A stretch of 32,559 nt of DNA, taken from contig NZ_RKLT01000031.1 of NCBI RefSeq assembly GCF_019599505.1, forward strand, positions 1 to 32,559, given 5' to 3'. The stretch's first letter is position 1, and each line of letters starts with the position of its first letter. A program made the position numbers and the translations under genes. Below are positions 24,514-32,083 of this stretch, piece after piece. Origin of the DNA: Haloarcula nitratireducens. Its GTDB lineage: Archaea; Halobacteriota; Halobacteria; Halobacteriales; Haloarculaceae. The notes beneath the pieces are model-generated. The model made no database searches. It was not told the DNA's origin and saw only the letters and a list, made by a program, of their open reading frames with translations.

Positions 24514-26216
24514 CACAGGCCCCTCCAGGGCGGCCAGAATCCCCAGTTCGTGAACCGATCGAGGATATACCCGGCAAGCAACAGCGCACCGATCGGGACG
24601 AACCCACCGAAGAGTGCGTCCAGATAGCGAAACGTCGACCCGCCGGTGGAGACGATAGCCGTATCGCCGGTGTAACCGGGGATATCCCACCACCAGAACG
24701 ATGGTTCGTAGCGCGCCGAGACAGCATCCCGGTCACTGGAAACGGTCACGTCGACGGTGCCGTTTTCCGTGGTGTTCACGCGTTGTCCGGCGACGACGAG
24801 ATAGCCGTCACGGTCGCTCGTTTGGATGGGCGCTCCAGTCTCGTTATCGCGGAGCTGTGCGCGGACAGTGACGGTTTCTTCGCTTCGGTTCGTGACTGCC
24901 AACGTAAGATTGCTCTCGGTCAGTGGGACGGCAGCGAACTCCGAGACGGAGAGTGTCGCGTTCGTTCCACGCACTAGGCCGATAGCGGTGACAGTGTCCG
25001 TCTCGTCGTGGGGTGTCTCGATGCGAGTCGCGATACCGAAGCTGCCCGTGTACGGCCCGTCGATAGAGTCCAACGCAACCGTCGACGGAAGCGACGGCCC
25101 GTCGTACTCCGTACCATACACAGTGAGGAGTGCGACCGTCGCTCGTGGCCACGGCGTCGGCCCCGTTTCGATAGGGAAGGCGTGGACTTGCAACGGGTGA
25201 ACCGGCGAGTGTCCTGTGGTCGTGTTGGTTCCGTCGTACGTGGTGAGGTTGTCCCACGCCGGTTTACGCGCGACGTAGAAGCGCCAGACGCCCCGAACTT
25301 CACCCTCAGGTAGGTCGAGGCCGTACCACGGGTAGTTCTTGTAGGCGACCAATCCGAGGTCACCATCGGGGTACTCTGTCTGGTATCCGGAGACGATCAG
25401 GTCGTAGACGGTAACCGTCGCATTGTCCCTGACCGTGATGGATTCCTGCCGAGTTCCGAGGGATTGTGAACTCGCCTGGCAGAGTCCGTTCATCGTCGGC
25501 TCAGCGCAACCGTCGTTTTCAGTGGCGACCACTCGTCTGAGTTGCACCGTGACCGTCGCTTCGAGCGTGAGCGTCGCAGTCTCGTTGAGTCCGGGTTCGA
25601 GACCGCCGTAGGTGAGCGTCGGCGTCTTCGTGTGATTCGCCGTATCGAGGACCTCTCCATCGAGAAGGAGGCGAACCGACTCGACGTCGTGTGACTTGAC
25701 CTGCCAGTCACTACCTGTAGTGCCGTTCGAGGGCGTGACGACGCGGTAGTCGACGGCTCCGAGAACCTCTCCATCGGGAGCGATATACAGTGGCTGGTCA
25801 ATCTCCGAGAGGTGGACGCGCGTTGAGGGTTGAATCGCGCCGATGGTCACGCCGACGTCTCTGAGGTACGTGCCGTTCGAGCGCATCGTATCGCTCGGGT
25901 GGCTGGCGACAGCGATGTCGGTTTCTGGCATCTCTGCGATATCGCGCCGATTCCACGTCTCGACGGAACGGGGAGGCCGGTCGAGCGGGATGTCTGTCCC
26001 CGCAGTGAGGGTTTCGAGCGGCATTCGCGTACTGTTCTCTGTCACGTTCGCGCTGTCCTCGTCGCCGGCCCAGAGCACCCAGAACTCGCTCTCGTTGAGA
26101 CCGTGGGTCGGTTCCGTCGGTGGATGGGCAACACTCTCCGAGCTGGTGGCGACAACCATCGCAATCACGGTTACCACGAAGAGGGCGGGGCGAGCACCTG
26201 CTCTCAGAACGCGCAA
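24513..26216 (-). CDS. Large surface protein of the type IV-like operon, unknown family
   Basis: The 567-residue protein has an N-terminal signal (RPALFVVTVIAMVVATSSES, ending near SVAHPP), a long extracellular beta-rich part with about a dozen N-x-S/T sequons and two Cys (DGCAEPTMNGLC). A C-terminal membrane helix (GGFVPIGALLLAGYILDRF) and a short Trp-rich cytoplasmic tail follow. The start is TTG at 26216, with GGAGG 6 nt upstream inside the pilin gene, overlapping it by 13 nt. Its place between pilin and channel genes suggests a surface adhesin, mating-pair or scaffold role; no family is recognised. GTG or ATG codons further in would cut the signal and are less likely. Confidence 0.65.
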   Translation of the reverse strand: MRVLRAGARPALFVVTVIAMVVATSSESVAHPPTEPTHGLNESEFWVLWAGDEDSANVTENSTRMPLETLTAGTDIPLDRPPRSVETWNRRDIAEMPETDIAVASHPSDTMRSNGTYLRDVGVTIGAIQPSTRVHLSEIDQPLYIAPDGEVLGAVDYRVVTPSNGTTGSDWQVKSHDVESVRLLLDGEVLDTANHTKTPTLTYGGLEPGLNETATLTLEATVTVQLRRVVATENDGCAEPTMNGLCQASSQSLGTRQESITVRDNATVTVYDLIVSGYQTEYPDGDLGLVAYKNYPWYGLDLPEGEVRGVWRFYVARKPAWDNLTTYDGTNTTTGHSPVHPLQVHAFPIETGPTPWPRATVALLTVYGTEYDGPSLPSTVALDSIDGPYTGSFGIATRIETPHDETDTVTAIGLVRGTNATLSVSEFAAVPLTESNLTLAVTNRSEETVTVRAQLRDNETGAPIQTSDRDGYLVVAGQRVNTTENGTVDVTVSSDRDAVSARYEPSFWWWDIPGYTGDTAIVSTGGSTFRYLDALFGGFVPIGALLLAGYILDRFTNWGFWPPWRGL

Positions 26217-26620
26217 CTGCTCCCTCCGGCGACGACCGTGTTCAACAGGAACTGGACGATAGTCGTCGCCAGCGGCGCGACGATGATCCCCCAGATAACG
26301 CCCTGATTGCGGACCTCTTTCAGTTCTAGCTTCGTGTCGGTCCGTCGGACCACGGGCGTCACGACAGCAGCACCGAGTGCGAGCGTCCCGCCGATAAGCG
26401 GCCCACCGAACTGGATGATGGTGAAGACGTTCTTGATTGTCTCGGCCATGCTCGTCGTACAGAAGTCCTCGCCGATGGTCTGTGCCAGCGCGGGCTCAGC
26501 GGCGACCAGCGAGAGGACGCCGACAGTGAGTCCCACTTGGCCGATGGTCCGTTTGAAACGAGCGATACAACTACCGGTCTCTTCTGTCGGCACGGTGGCC
26601 GACGGCGATTGCGTAGACAT
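26204..26620 (-). CDS. VirB2-like pilin
   Basis: The 138-residue protein has a long N-terminal region and hydrophobic signal (about 25-46) ending PALAQ, a good AxA cleavage site. The mature part of about 92 residues has two hydrophobic segments (about 65-88 and 107-130) joined by a charged loop (RRTDTKLELKEVRNQ). This is the architecture of VirB2/TrbC pilins. Two Cys remain, at 54 and 136, near the two ends and could form a disulfide. It is the first gene of a six-gene operon and overlaps the next by 13 nt. Pilin identity rests on architecture and context; a small membrane subunit is the alternative. Confidence 0.65.
   Translation of the reverse strand: MSTQSPSATVPTEETGSCIARFKRTIGQVGLTVGVLSLVAAEPALAQTIGEDFCTTSMAETIKNVFTIIQFGGPLIGGTLALGAAVVTPVVRRTDTKLELKEVRNQGVIWGIIVAPLATTIVQFLLNTVVAGGSSCAF
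26223..26227 (-). promoter_or_regulatory. Shine-Dalgarno site deciding a TTG start
   Basis: GGAGG lies 6 nt upstream of the TTG at 26216, within the pilin coding region. Most genes here appear leaderless or coupled by overlapping codons, so this strong site supports internal initiation of the surface protein. Confidence 0.55.
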
Positions 26621-27166
26621 CTTTTCTCTGACGCGCCGATCCGGTCACCCACCGCAGCCGAGGCAAAGACCGCTGGAACGACGGCGTCTGAGTGGAGATG
26701 GCCAGTATGAGGTATTAAACCTATTTCTGAGTTTAGGTGAGTTTACTGCGTCAGGTCTGGTATCCGGTAGTATTGTCCCATATACAGAACAGCGCAATTG
26801 GAATTCTCGATAGTAGGCGAAACCGGTGGGCCGACTACAAAGAACCGTTCAGCATCGCCGGAGCTTTGGATCAGATCTCAGAAAATAAGTCTGACGCGGT
26901 GAAGGCAGCCGATCAGCGGTCGGTCGATTGTATCCTGAACTAAGTTCTCCCGGTGCTGATTGCCCGGCGTGAGACGATTGATCCTCCCTCTTGTGCTCGT
27001 CACGTAGCCGTCCTCGCGGGCTGTGCAGCTATCCCGATACCTGACGAACCCTCGACCCCGGTGAGTCGGGGGACTCGCCCTCGCAATTAGTTTAGAAACT
27101 CGACTTAGGAAAAATTGCTTATCTTCAGGAAAATATTTTTATCCCTAACTGACTAGTCACTAGCAG
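26621..27166. other. Divergent intergenic region between pilin operon and HTH regulator
   Basis: The 546-bp gap carries promoters for both sides. TTTAATA (minus strand, 26713-26719) is a candidate TATA box for the pilin operon, predicting a leader of about 65 nt. A hairpin CCCCG-GTGAGT-CGGGG lies at 27056-27071. A 68-codon plus frame at 26737-26943 lacks an acidic composition and support, and I do not call it. The right third is AT-rich. Confidence 0.4.
27131..27163 (+). promoter_or_regulatory. Promoter and palindromic operator of the HTH regulator
   Basis: AAATATTTTTAT (27131-27142) is a strong TATA-like box 25-36 nt before the ATG. Between box and start lies the perfect palindrome TGACTAGTCA (27150-27159), overlapped by two ACTAG copies (27152-27156 and 27159-27163). 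A repressor bound there would block initiation; autoregulation by the adjacent HTH protein is inferred. Confidence 0.5.
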
Positions 27167-27793
27167 ATGAATATAGCCGACGCCCCTGATGGACTCTGGG
27201 AAGGAGATGTGAACGAGGCCACCATCGAAGAATGGAAAGCCGACACCACCACATTTGAGCGCGTTCGCAGCATCATAGACGTCACGACTGAACCACAGCC
27301 CGTTAGCACGATCGCTGATCGCGCACACGTTAGCGAACCGACTGTGAGAAAGCACCTTACGGCATTAGCGGAAACTGGTCGCGTCAAAACAGTTAACACA
27401 GACTCTGGAACCCAGTACATGCGGGCCCCACAAATGCTAGCCATGCGACGTATCTCAGCTATCCACCGCGAACACACCAAGAACGAAATCCGAGACGCCA
27501 TCCAAAACCTCAAAGAAGAACTGAGCGACTTCCGAGAGCAGTATGACGTAACGGACGTCAATGAACTCACGCTCGAACTAGACCCCGGCGACGACGGCTG
27601 GCAAGACATCACCCGCTGGCAACAGATCGAACAAAACCTCGAAATCGCACAAGCAGCACTCTCACTCTACGACTTCGACCCCGACGACAGCCGATCTGCT
27701 GCTGCTCGTGTCGCAGAGTCTGGCGCCGCCATCCAAGACTCAACGCGCGAGCAAGGAGCCCTCAGTGACGACACCGAACGCTCTACCGCATAG
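27167..27793 (+). CDS. Winged-helix transcriptional regulator (DUF7342-like)
   Basis: The 208-residue protein has a winged-helix domain at about residues 35-85 (STIADRAHVSEPTVRKHLTA as recognition region, then LAETGRVKTVNTDSGTQYM as wing). A long helical, acidic C-terminal part follows (RREHTK-like to SLYDFDPDD). I associate this layout with a haloarchaeal family known as DUF7342, usually followed by a small partner gene, as here (TAG-ATG). It is divergent from the type IV-like operon, so it may control it, itself, or only its own pair. The C-terminal alanine-rich end looks disordered. Binding targets are unknown. Confidence 0.7.
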   Translation: MNIADAPDGLWEGDVNEATIEEWKADTTTFERVRSIIDVTTEPQPVSTIADRAHVSEPTVRKHLTALAETGRVKTVNTDSGTQYMRAPQMLAMRRISAIHREHTKNEIRDAIQNLKEELSDFREQYDVTDVNELTLELDPGDDGWQDITRWQQIEQNLEIAQAALSLYDFDPDDSRSAAARVAESGAAIQDSTREQGALSDDTERSTA

Positions 27794-27946
27794 ATGAAGC
27801 CCGACACAGATATCGAGGGCGAAGTCGGACCACTCGACGACACAGCGCTGGAACAGATTAGAGAAGAATTCACCACTACATCGACAAGGCACTCTGGATA
27901 GTGAATATCGACGAGCGGTGACGCAAAATGGACCGTAGCATTTCTG
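27794..27946 (+). pseudogene. Frameshifted small partner of the HTH regulator
   Basis: The ATG directly follows the regulator's TAG and reads MKPDTDIEGEVGPLDDTALE and QIREEF, then a short tail to a stop at 27901 (35 codons). One base later in frame the DNA reads HHYIDKALWIVNIDER, and after a second shift GDAKWTVAF. Continuous protein-like content over two frame changes indicates a decayed gene rather than a 35-residue peptide. The original product and function are unknown; a regulator-effector pair is likely from the coupling. Confidence 0.5.
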
Positions 27947-28136
27947 ATGCTCGTCAGAAGGGTTGTGATCGATAGAGAAGAGATGTTCACCAGAGCAGTA
28001 TCGAAAGTCGGCTTGGGTAGTATGGAGTGGGTTAGCGTCCATCCTAATTCACATACTATTCAGAATATGTACCCATCTACTCTAACACATACCAAGATGA
28101 AACATTCCAAAGGTCTTGGACGTACTCTTTTGTCTC

Positions 28137-28691
28137 TCAATTCTCAGATTCGTAGAGGTTAGCCAGATACCGATTGCCGAACAAGGCGACGAGGAGCGCG
28201 CCAACGAGATTGAAAACGAAGTCGAGAAGGGTATCTTGCTTGCTGTAGAATACGAGTATCGGTTCCATCCCAAGACGGTCGGCCGTGGCGTGAATGAGGT
28301 ACTCGAGAATTTCCCAAAAGACTCCCAGCGTGATGATGGACCCGAATACTACTGGCAGGGGCTCTTTCCCACGACGTTTGGCCGAAACGAACGTCGCTCC
28401 GCTGACGATACTCGACGATAAGGTGTGTGTAACGTGGTCCCACCCCCAAACATCGTCATACGGTCCGAGCATCCCCATCGCGTGTAGGAACATAGCGGTG
28501 CCCACGTATACACGCTGCCAGGGCCTGAACTCGATTCCAGATGCCCGTTCAAGTATATTCGGGACGTAGGTTCCAGAGAACGAGAAGACCGCGTTCACCA
28601 TGGCACCGGGATTCCGCTCACGGACGCCGACGATAAATACGGCTACGATCGCGTACCTGATGCCCCCTTCGAGATCGAGTTCTGACCACAC
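28137..28691 (-). CDS. Multi-pass membrane protein, DUF2238/YjdF-like
   Basis: The 184-residue protein has five or so hydrophobic segments. It has conserved-looking polar residues: WGWDHVTHTLSSSIVSGATF in one helix and FWEILEYLIHATADRLG in another, then a KQDTLLDFVFNLVGALL helix with D-x3-D-like spacing. His and Glu facing into a membrane bundle is typical of DUF2238 (YjdF), whose function is unknown. The start is GTG at 28691; no better upstream start is in frame. A DUF457-type gene lies upstream on the same strand, 99 nt away, so the two may be cotranscribed. Confidence 0.6.
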   Translation of the reverse strand: MWSELDLEGGIRYAIVAVFIVGVRERNPGAMVNAVFSFSGTYVPNILERASGIEFRPWQRVYVGTAMFLHAMGMLGPYDDVWGWDHVTHTLSSSIVSGATFVSAKRRGKEPLPVVFGSIITLGVFWEILEYLIHATADRLGMEPILVFYSKQDTLLDFVFNLVGALLVALFGNRYLANLYESEN

Positions 28692-28790
28692 TATGTGTTC
28701 ACCCGCTTCCAGGAATGGATGGGGTCACCGGTTAAGTAGTTTTTATCTTTTTGCCGCCACCGTGTGTACATCGAATGGACCGATCGCCTC

Positions 28791-29408
28791 TCAGCGAACG
28801 TATCTGGCAGGGAGGTACGCCAACAGGCTATCGGGGAGCATCTTTTTGAGGAAGTTCTCGACGAGTGTCTCCGCTATCGTCGCGAGCGTCCGGCGGAGTA
28901 CGACGTAGCTCACCGAAACGGCTAAGGCCCCGACGACAATCCATAGGAAGCGACCCTCCACGACGAACAGGAGCGGGCCAGCAATCGAGAGTGACAGGAG
29001 GAGATCCTCGGGAGCCCCGTCGTACCGGACCCACCGACGGGGGGCAATCCAGTGGTCGTGAAAGTGATTGTACACGGCCCGTTCTGATGTCGCTTCCCAA
29101 GGGCGTAGTTCAAGTCCGCCGCCGAAAATGTCCATAACGCTGTGAACGGTGGCGGCAACCAGAGCAATCGTGATTCCGATGATCCACGGCGTCTGAACGA
29201 GCACAGCGGCCGGTATCACGAGTAAGCTAAGGACCGAGTAGTAAACGGGAAAGTGGAGCGTTTTCCGGTGACCGATATACAAGTCGAAATCGGGGAAGAC
29301 ACCACCGAATAACCCACTGAAGAGACACAGACTGGCGAACTCCGGAAACGCGACGGAAACCGGTAACGCAATCGCGAGCCCGACGAGAGCATGTGTCGGA
29401 AGCATCAT
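28791..29408 (-). CDS. DUF457/YdjM-type membrane protein (annotated metal-dependent hydrolase family)
   Basis: From ATG 29408 the protein is 205 residues, MMLPTHALVGLAIALPVS onward. Family marks are PTHALVG, GGVFPDFDLYIGHRKTLHF (Asp-Asp and His pairs) and VHSVMDIFGGG, with four or five membrane spans. The soluble insert HFHDHWIAPRRWVRYDG carries more His. This is a second, longer relative of the protein at 13019. Substrate unknown. An in-frame ATG at 29465 would add 19 residues, but that ATG belongs to the neighbouring transposon end, so I prefer the start matching the family. Confidence 0.75.
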   Translation of the reverse strand: MMLPTHALVGLAIALPVSVAFPEFASLCLFSGLFGGVFPDFDLYIGHRKTLHFPVYYSVLSLLVIPAAVLVQTPWIIGITIALVAATVHSVMDIFGGGLELRPWEATSERAVYNHFHDHWIAPRRWVRYDGAPEDLLLSLSIAGPLLFVVEGRFLWIVVGALAVSVSYVVLRRTLATIAETLVENFLKKMLPDSLLAYLPARYVR

Positions 29409-29460
29409 CTCAGTGAATAGGTAAAGGGACTCGACCGTTTGAACATAGCGGTCCGACAGT

Positions 29461-29815
29461 GACATCCTCCCACAAGCAAACTTGTGGGCTTCCCACGCCC
29501 ACCAACGGGCGGTTCGTTGTTCTCTTAGGGTTGACGACCCGACGTGCCGATGGGAGTGCCACGCCCCCGTTACTCCTATCCTGCGAAAGACTCGGAGTTA
29601 CCTGCTTGTTTTGTGTCGGTTCTGCTGTCCACGGGCTTACTTTTTGATGGGGCAAACACCGAGTCAACTGCCAGTTTGTGGACTGCCGAGAGTCGATGGG
29701 AATCCATCGTCTCGACTTCCATAGATTCGCAGTGTGGGCACTCATACGTTGCGGTTTCAGTGGTTGCGAACCGTGCGGTGATTCATCCCACGACTGAAGT
29801 CGTGGGTTTTCTCTC
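29461..29815 (-). mobile_element. About 355-bp non-autonomous IS200/IS605-type element
   Basis: Both ends carry perfect hairpins: CCCACAAG/CTTGTGGG (29469-29488, loop CAAA) and CCCACGAC/GTCGTGGG (29787-29806, loop TGAA). One end reads GTGGGAGGATGTCA on the minus strand, a motif I associate with right ends of haloarchaeal IS605 elements. Inside, a minus frame without a start reads TATYECPHCESMEVETMDSH and runs about 55 codons, possibly a zinc-motif remnant. No transposase is encoded. Confidence 0.6.
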
Positions 29816-30113
29816 CTAATCTCTATAACTCGACTTCGAGGTCGAAGAGCAGGGAGCAGACGACGGCTGACGCGTCGCTCGACGCTACGTTCCCTTCGCT
29901 GGGCCGAAGAGCAGAACTCCTGCTACGTCCCGCTTCGCCGTTCAGCAAGCCGTTTCTATCGCAGGCTATACGTTTTCCAGAAACTCCGGTTAGCGTATTC
30001 CTCACGACGACCTCGGCGAGTCCCCTCAATTGGGATGGCTTAAACATATCGCCGAGTTGCTGTTCTCGCAGTTCGTCGGGATACTTAGGTCGCGAACGTG
30101 CCCTCGTTCAAGC
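29816..30113. other. Intergenic DNA between the transposon remnant and the YciC-like gene
   Basis: A 14-bp palindrome CTTCGA-GG-TCGAAG lies at 29834-29847. The rest has degenerate short repeats of the kind seen after cheF. A minus frame at 29823-30047 has no support. ATACTTAG at 30081-30088, 26-33 nt before GTG 30114, is a TATA-like box for the next gene. Confidence 0.4.
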
Positions 30114-30860
30114 GTGTCCCTGCAAATCGGTTCCTCACTGACTGGTGGACTCGACCGAGTCGCGAATAGAAACGGGGTGGTCCTCACTCTCGTGTATGTG
30201 GTTCTCGGAATCATCTGGCAGGTGGCGTTCTACAGCGCCTTCCTCACGTTGCTGCAGCGTTCGGGTGACCTGCCCGCAGATGCGACGCAGGCGCTTCCCG
30301 CTCTCGACCTCCCGCTTGCAGTCTCTGCGAGCGTGTCGGTCATCTCGTTGTTGTTACTCCAAGTGATGTCGATCGTAGCTATCCGAACGTTCGTGGGCGG
30401 GCATTCGAGTTCCATCCCGAGCGAGTACTACACCCGCAACATGGTCTTAGCAATCGTGAATACGATTCTCGGCGGCTTCGTATACAGCCTTCTCGTGTTC
30501 ATCGGGACTCTCCTGTTCGTCATCCCCGGCATCATCGCGTACGTCGCGTTCCTGTTCATGATGTACTACATCGCCGTCGAGGACGACAATTTCGTCGCTG
30601 CCCTCCGCAATAGCTGGGCCCTCACTCGCGGGAACTGGATTCCGCTGGTCGTCATCCTCTTCGTCATCTTCGTCGTGCTCGCCATCGTCCCCGGAATCTT
30701 GTCGGTCATCGCCTCCGCAGTCGTGAGTGCGGTCGCCGGCCCGGCGATAGGCACGCTGATGGCTGGTGTCATCACGCTCCCGTTCTCGTTGATCGTCCTC
30801 GGTATCCTCAGCGAAGCGTTCGTGCAACTTCGAGAAAGCGAAGAAATAGCGGACATGTAG
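30114..30860 (+). CDS. Multi-pass membrane protein (DUF7847/YciC-like)
   Basis: From GTG 30114 the protein is 248 residues, MSLQIGSSLTGGLDRVANRN onward, with about six membrane spans. The motif FVAALRNSWALTRGNWIPLV is characteristic of YciC-like and glycerophosphodiester-phosphodiesterase membrane domains (S-W-x-L-T-x-G-x-W). I chose this start because a TATA-like box lies 26-33 nt upstream and because the further in-frame ATG at 30030 would add a basic, unmatched segment. Function is unknown; related domains are thought to aid membrane organisation. It converges on the flippase gene, whose stop is 87 bp away. Confidence 0.7.
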   Translation: MSLQIGSSLTGGLDRVANRNGVVLTLVYVVLGIIWQVAFYSAFLTLLQRSGDLPADATQALPALDLPLAVSASVSVISLLLLQVMSIVAIRTFVGGHSSSIPSEYYTRNMVLAIVNTILGGFVYSLLVFIGTLLFVIPGIIAYVAFLFMMYYIAVEDDNFVAALRNSWALTRGNWIPLVVILFVIFVVLAIVPGILSVIASAVVSAVAGPAIGTLMAGVITLPFSLIVLGILSEAFVQLRESEEIADM

Positions 30861-30946
30861 GAGAGGCTGCTCTTCTATAATCCGCTTCGAAAGAGCGCCC
30901 CTCGTCGACACGCCCGACAGCGACCGAAAGCCTGCATTCCGTGGCG

Positions 30947-31960
30947 TTATGCGCGGTAGATCTCGTAAAAGGTGGCGATCCCGCTGATCGCGATGACGAA
31001 CCAGTAGCTCGCGACCCGGTAGAGCAGTGCCACCGCCGCTGCCGTGGACGGTTTCATCGGGACCAGCGCGACCATCAGGGCCGCGAGGACGACCACGATG
31101 CCGCCGACGCCGCCCGGCGTCGGAGCGATGCCCGCGAGCGAACTCGCCGGAACGAGAAAGAGCACGAGGAGCGGGTCGATGTGGACGCCGACCGCCTGTC
31201 CGGCGAGGTACAGCGGCAGCGCGAAGAAGAGCCAGCCGACGAACGAGTACGAGAGCGTGGAGACGAGCACGCCTCGGTGGCTGGCGATCCGATCGATCCG
31301 CGCGTAGAACTCTTCGAGTCGCTGTCGGATCGAGTCGACGTCGACGCTGTCGACCCACGACGCGACCGGTGAGAGTAGCGTCGTGAGAACGGACTCGAAA
31401 GCGTTCCGGTACTGGTAGGTCCCGTAAACGCTCAGGGGAACGGCAACGGCGACGACCGAGAGCCCGCCGATGAGCGGTTTGGCGGCCGACGGCACGCTCC
31501 CGAAGAGGGACAGCGCGGCCAGTCCGACGCCGGAGAAGACGAAAAACGGCACGAGATTGAGCAGGTCTGCCGTGACGATGCCGGCCAGGCTCTCCTCGTA
31601 GGAGATCCGGTCGTCCTGGGAGAGCAAGTACGCGATGAAGGGGTTGCCACCGACTTTGCCGAACGGCGTCACGTAGTCGGCGAACGTGGCAGCGAAGTAC
31701 GTGACGATCAGCGCTCGATAGGGGATGGAGACGTCGAGGACGTCGAGCACCTCGTCCCAAGCTTTGGCCCAGACGACGAGGCAGGCCGTCGACGAGAGAC
31801 AGCCGAGCGCCACCCACCAGTAGTTCGCCCCGGCAAGCGTCGACAGGATACGGTTCCAACCGACGACCCACCCGGCGAGGTAGACGAGCATGACCGCGGC
31901 GAGGAACCCGACGCCGATCTTCGCCAGCGTTCGCCTGTCGAACCCGGATGAATCTGGCAT
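30947..31960 (-). CDS. AglD/YbhN-type integral membrane protein (lysylphosphatidylglycerol synthase TM family)
   Basis: From ATG 31960 the protein is 337 residues, MPDSSGFDRRTLAKIGVGFL onward, with about eight membrane spans. It has family marks: YFAATFADYVTPFGKVGGNP, EESLAGIVTADLLNLVPFFV and GIAPTPGGVGGIVVVLAALM (the GxxPTPGGxG loop). These proteins (UPF0104/YbhN) are fused to or act with glycosyltransferases and lysylated-lipid synthesis; in haloarchaea they are implicated in dolichol-linked sugar handling. No soluble enzymatic domain is attached. Lipid flipping is plausible but unproven. The open frame extends 45 codons upstream to 32095, with composition unlike the family. Confidence 0.8.
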   Translation of the reverse strand: MPDSSGFDRRTLAKIGVGFLAAVMLVYLAGWVVGWNRILSTLAGANYWWVALGCLSSTACLVVWAKAWDEVLDVLDVSIPYRALIVTYFAATFADYVTPFGKVGGNPFIAYLLSQDDRISYEESLAGIVTADLLNLVPFFVFSGVGLAALSLFGSVPSAAKPLIGGLSVVAVAVPLSVYGTYQYRNAFESVLTTLLSPVASWVDSVDVDSIRQRLEEFYARIDRIASHRGVLVSTLSYSFVGWLFFALPLYLAGQAVGVHIDPLLVLFLVPASSLAGIAPTPGGVGGIVVVLAALMVALVPMKPSTAAAVALLYRVASYWFVIAISGIATFYEIYRA

Positions 31961-32083
31961 CGCGCTCCGTAAGGATGGGAACGTGAAAAGCCGCCGGGTA
32001 TTGCTTCCTGACCTGAATCCGGCCGCCCGAAGAGACGGTAGCGGGTACGGCCAACACCCCGTGGTCAGCTGGTCGTCCTCGTG

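Noticed and set aside
26737..26943. 68-codon plus-strand frame upstream of the regulator
   Set aside because: No start context, no acidic composition and no recognised motif.
27740..28042. 100-codon minus-strand frame with several Cys
   Set aside because: It is opposite the frameshifted regulator partner, which has better support from coupling and protein-like content.
29823..30047. 74-codon minus-strand frame
   Set aside because: It consists of degenerate intergenic repeats and overlaps the promoter region of the gene at 30114.
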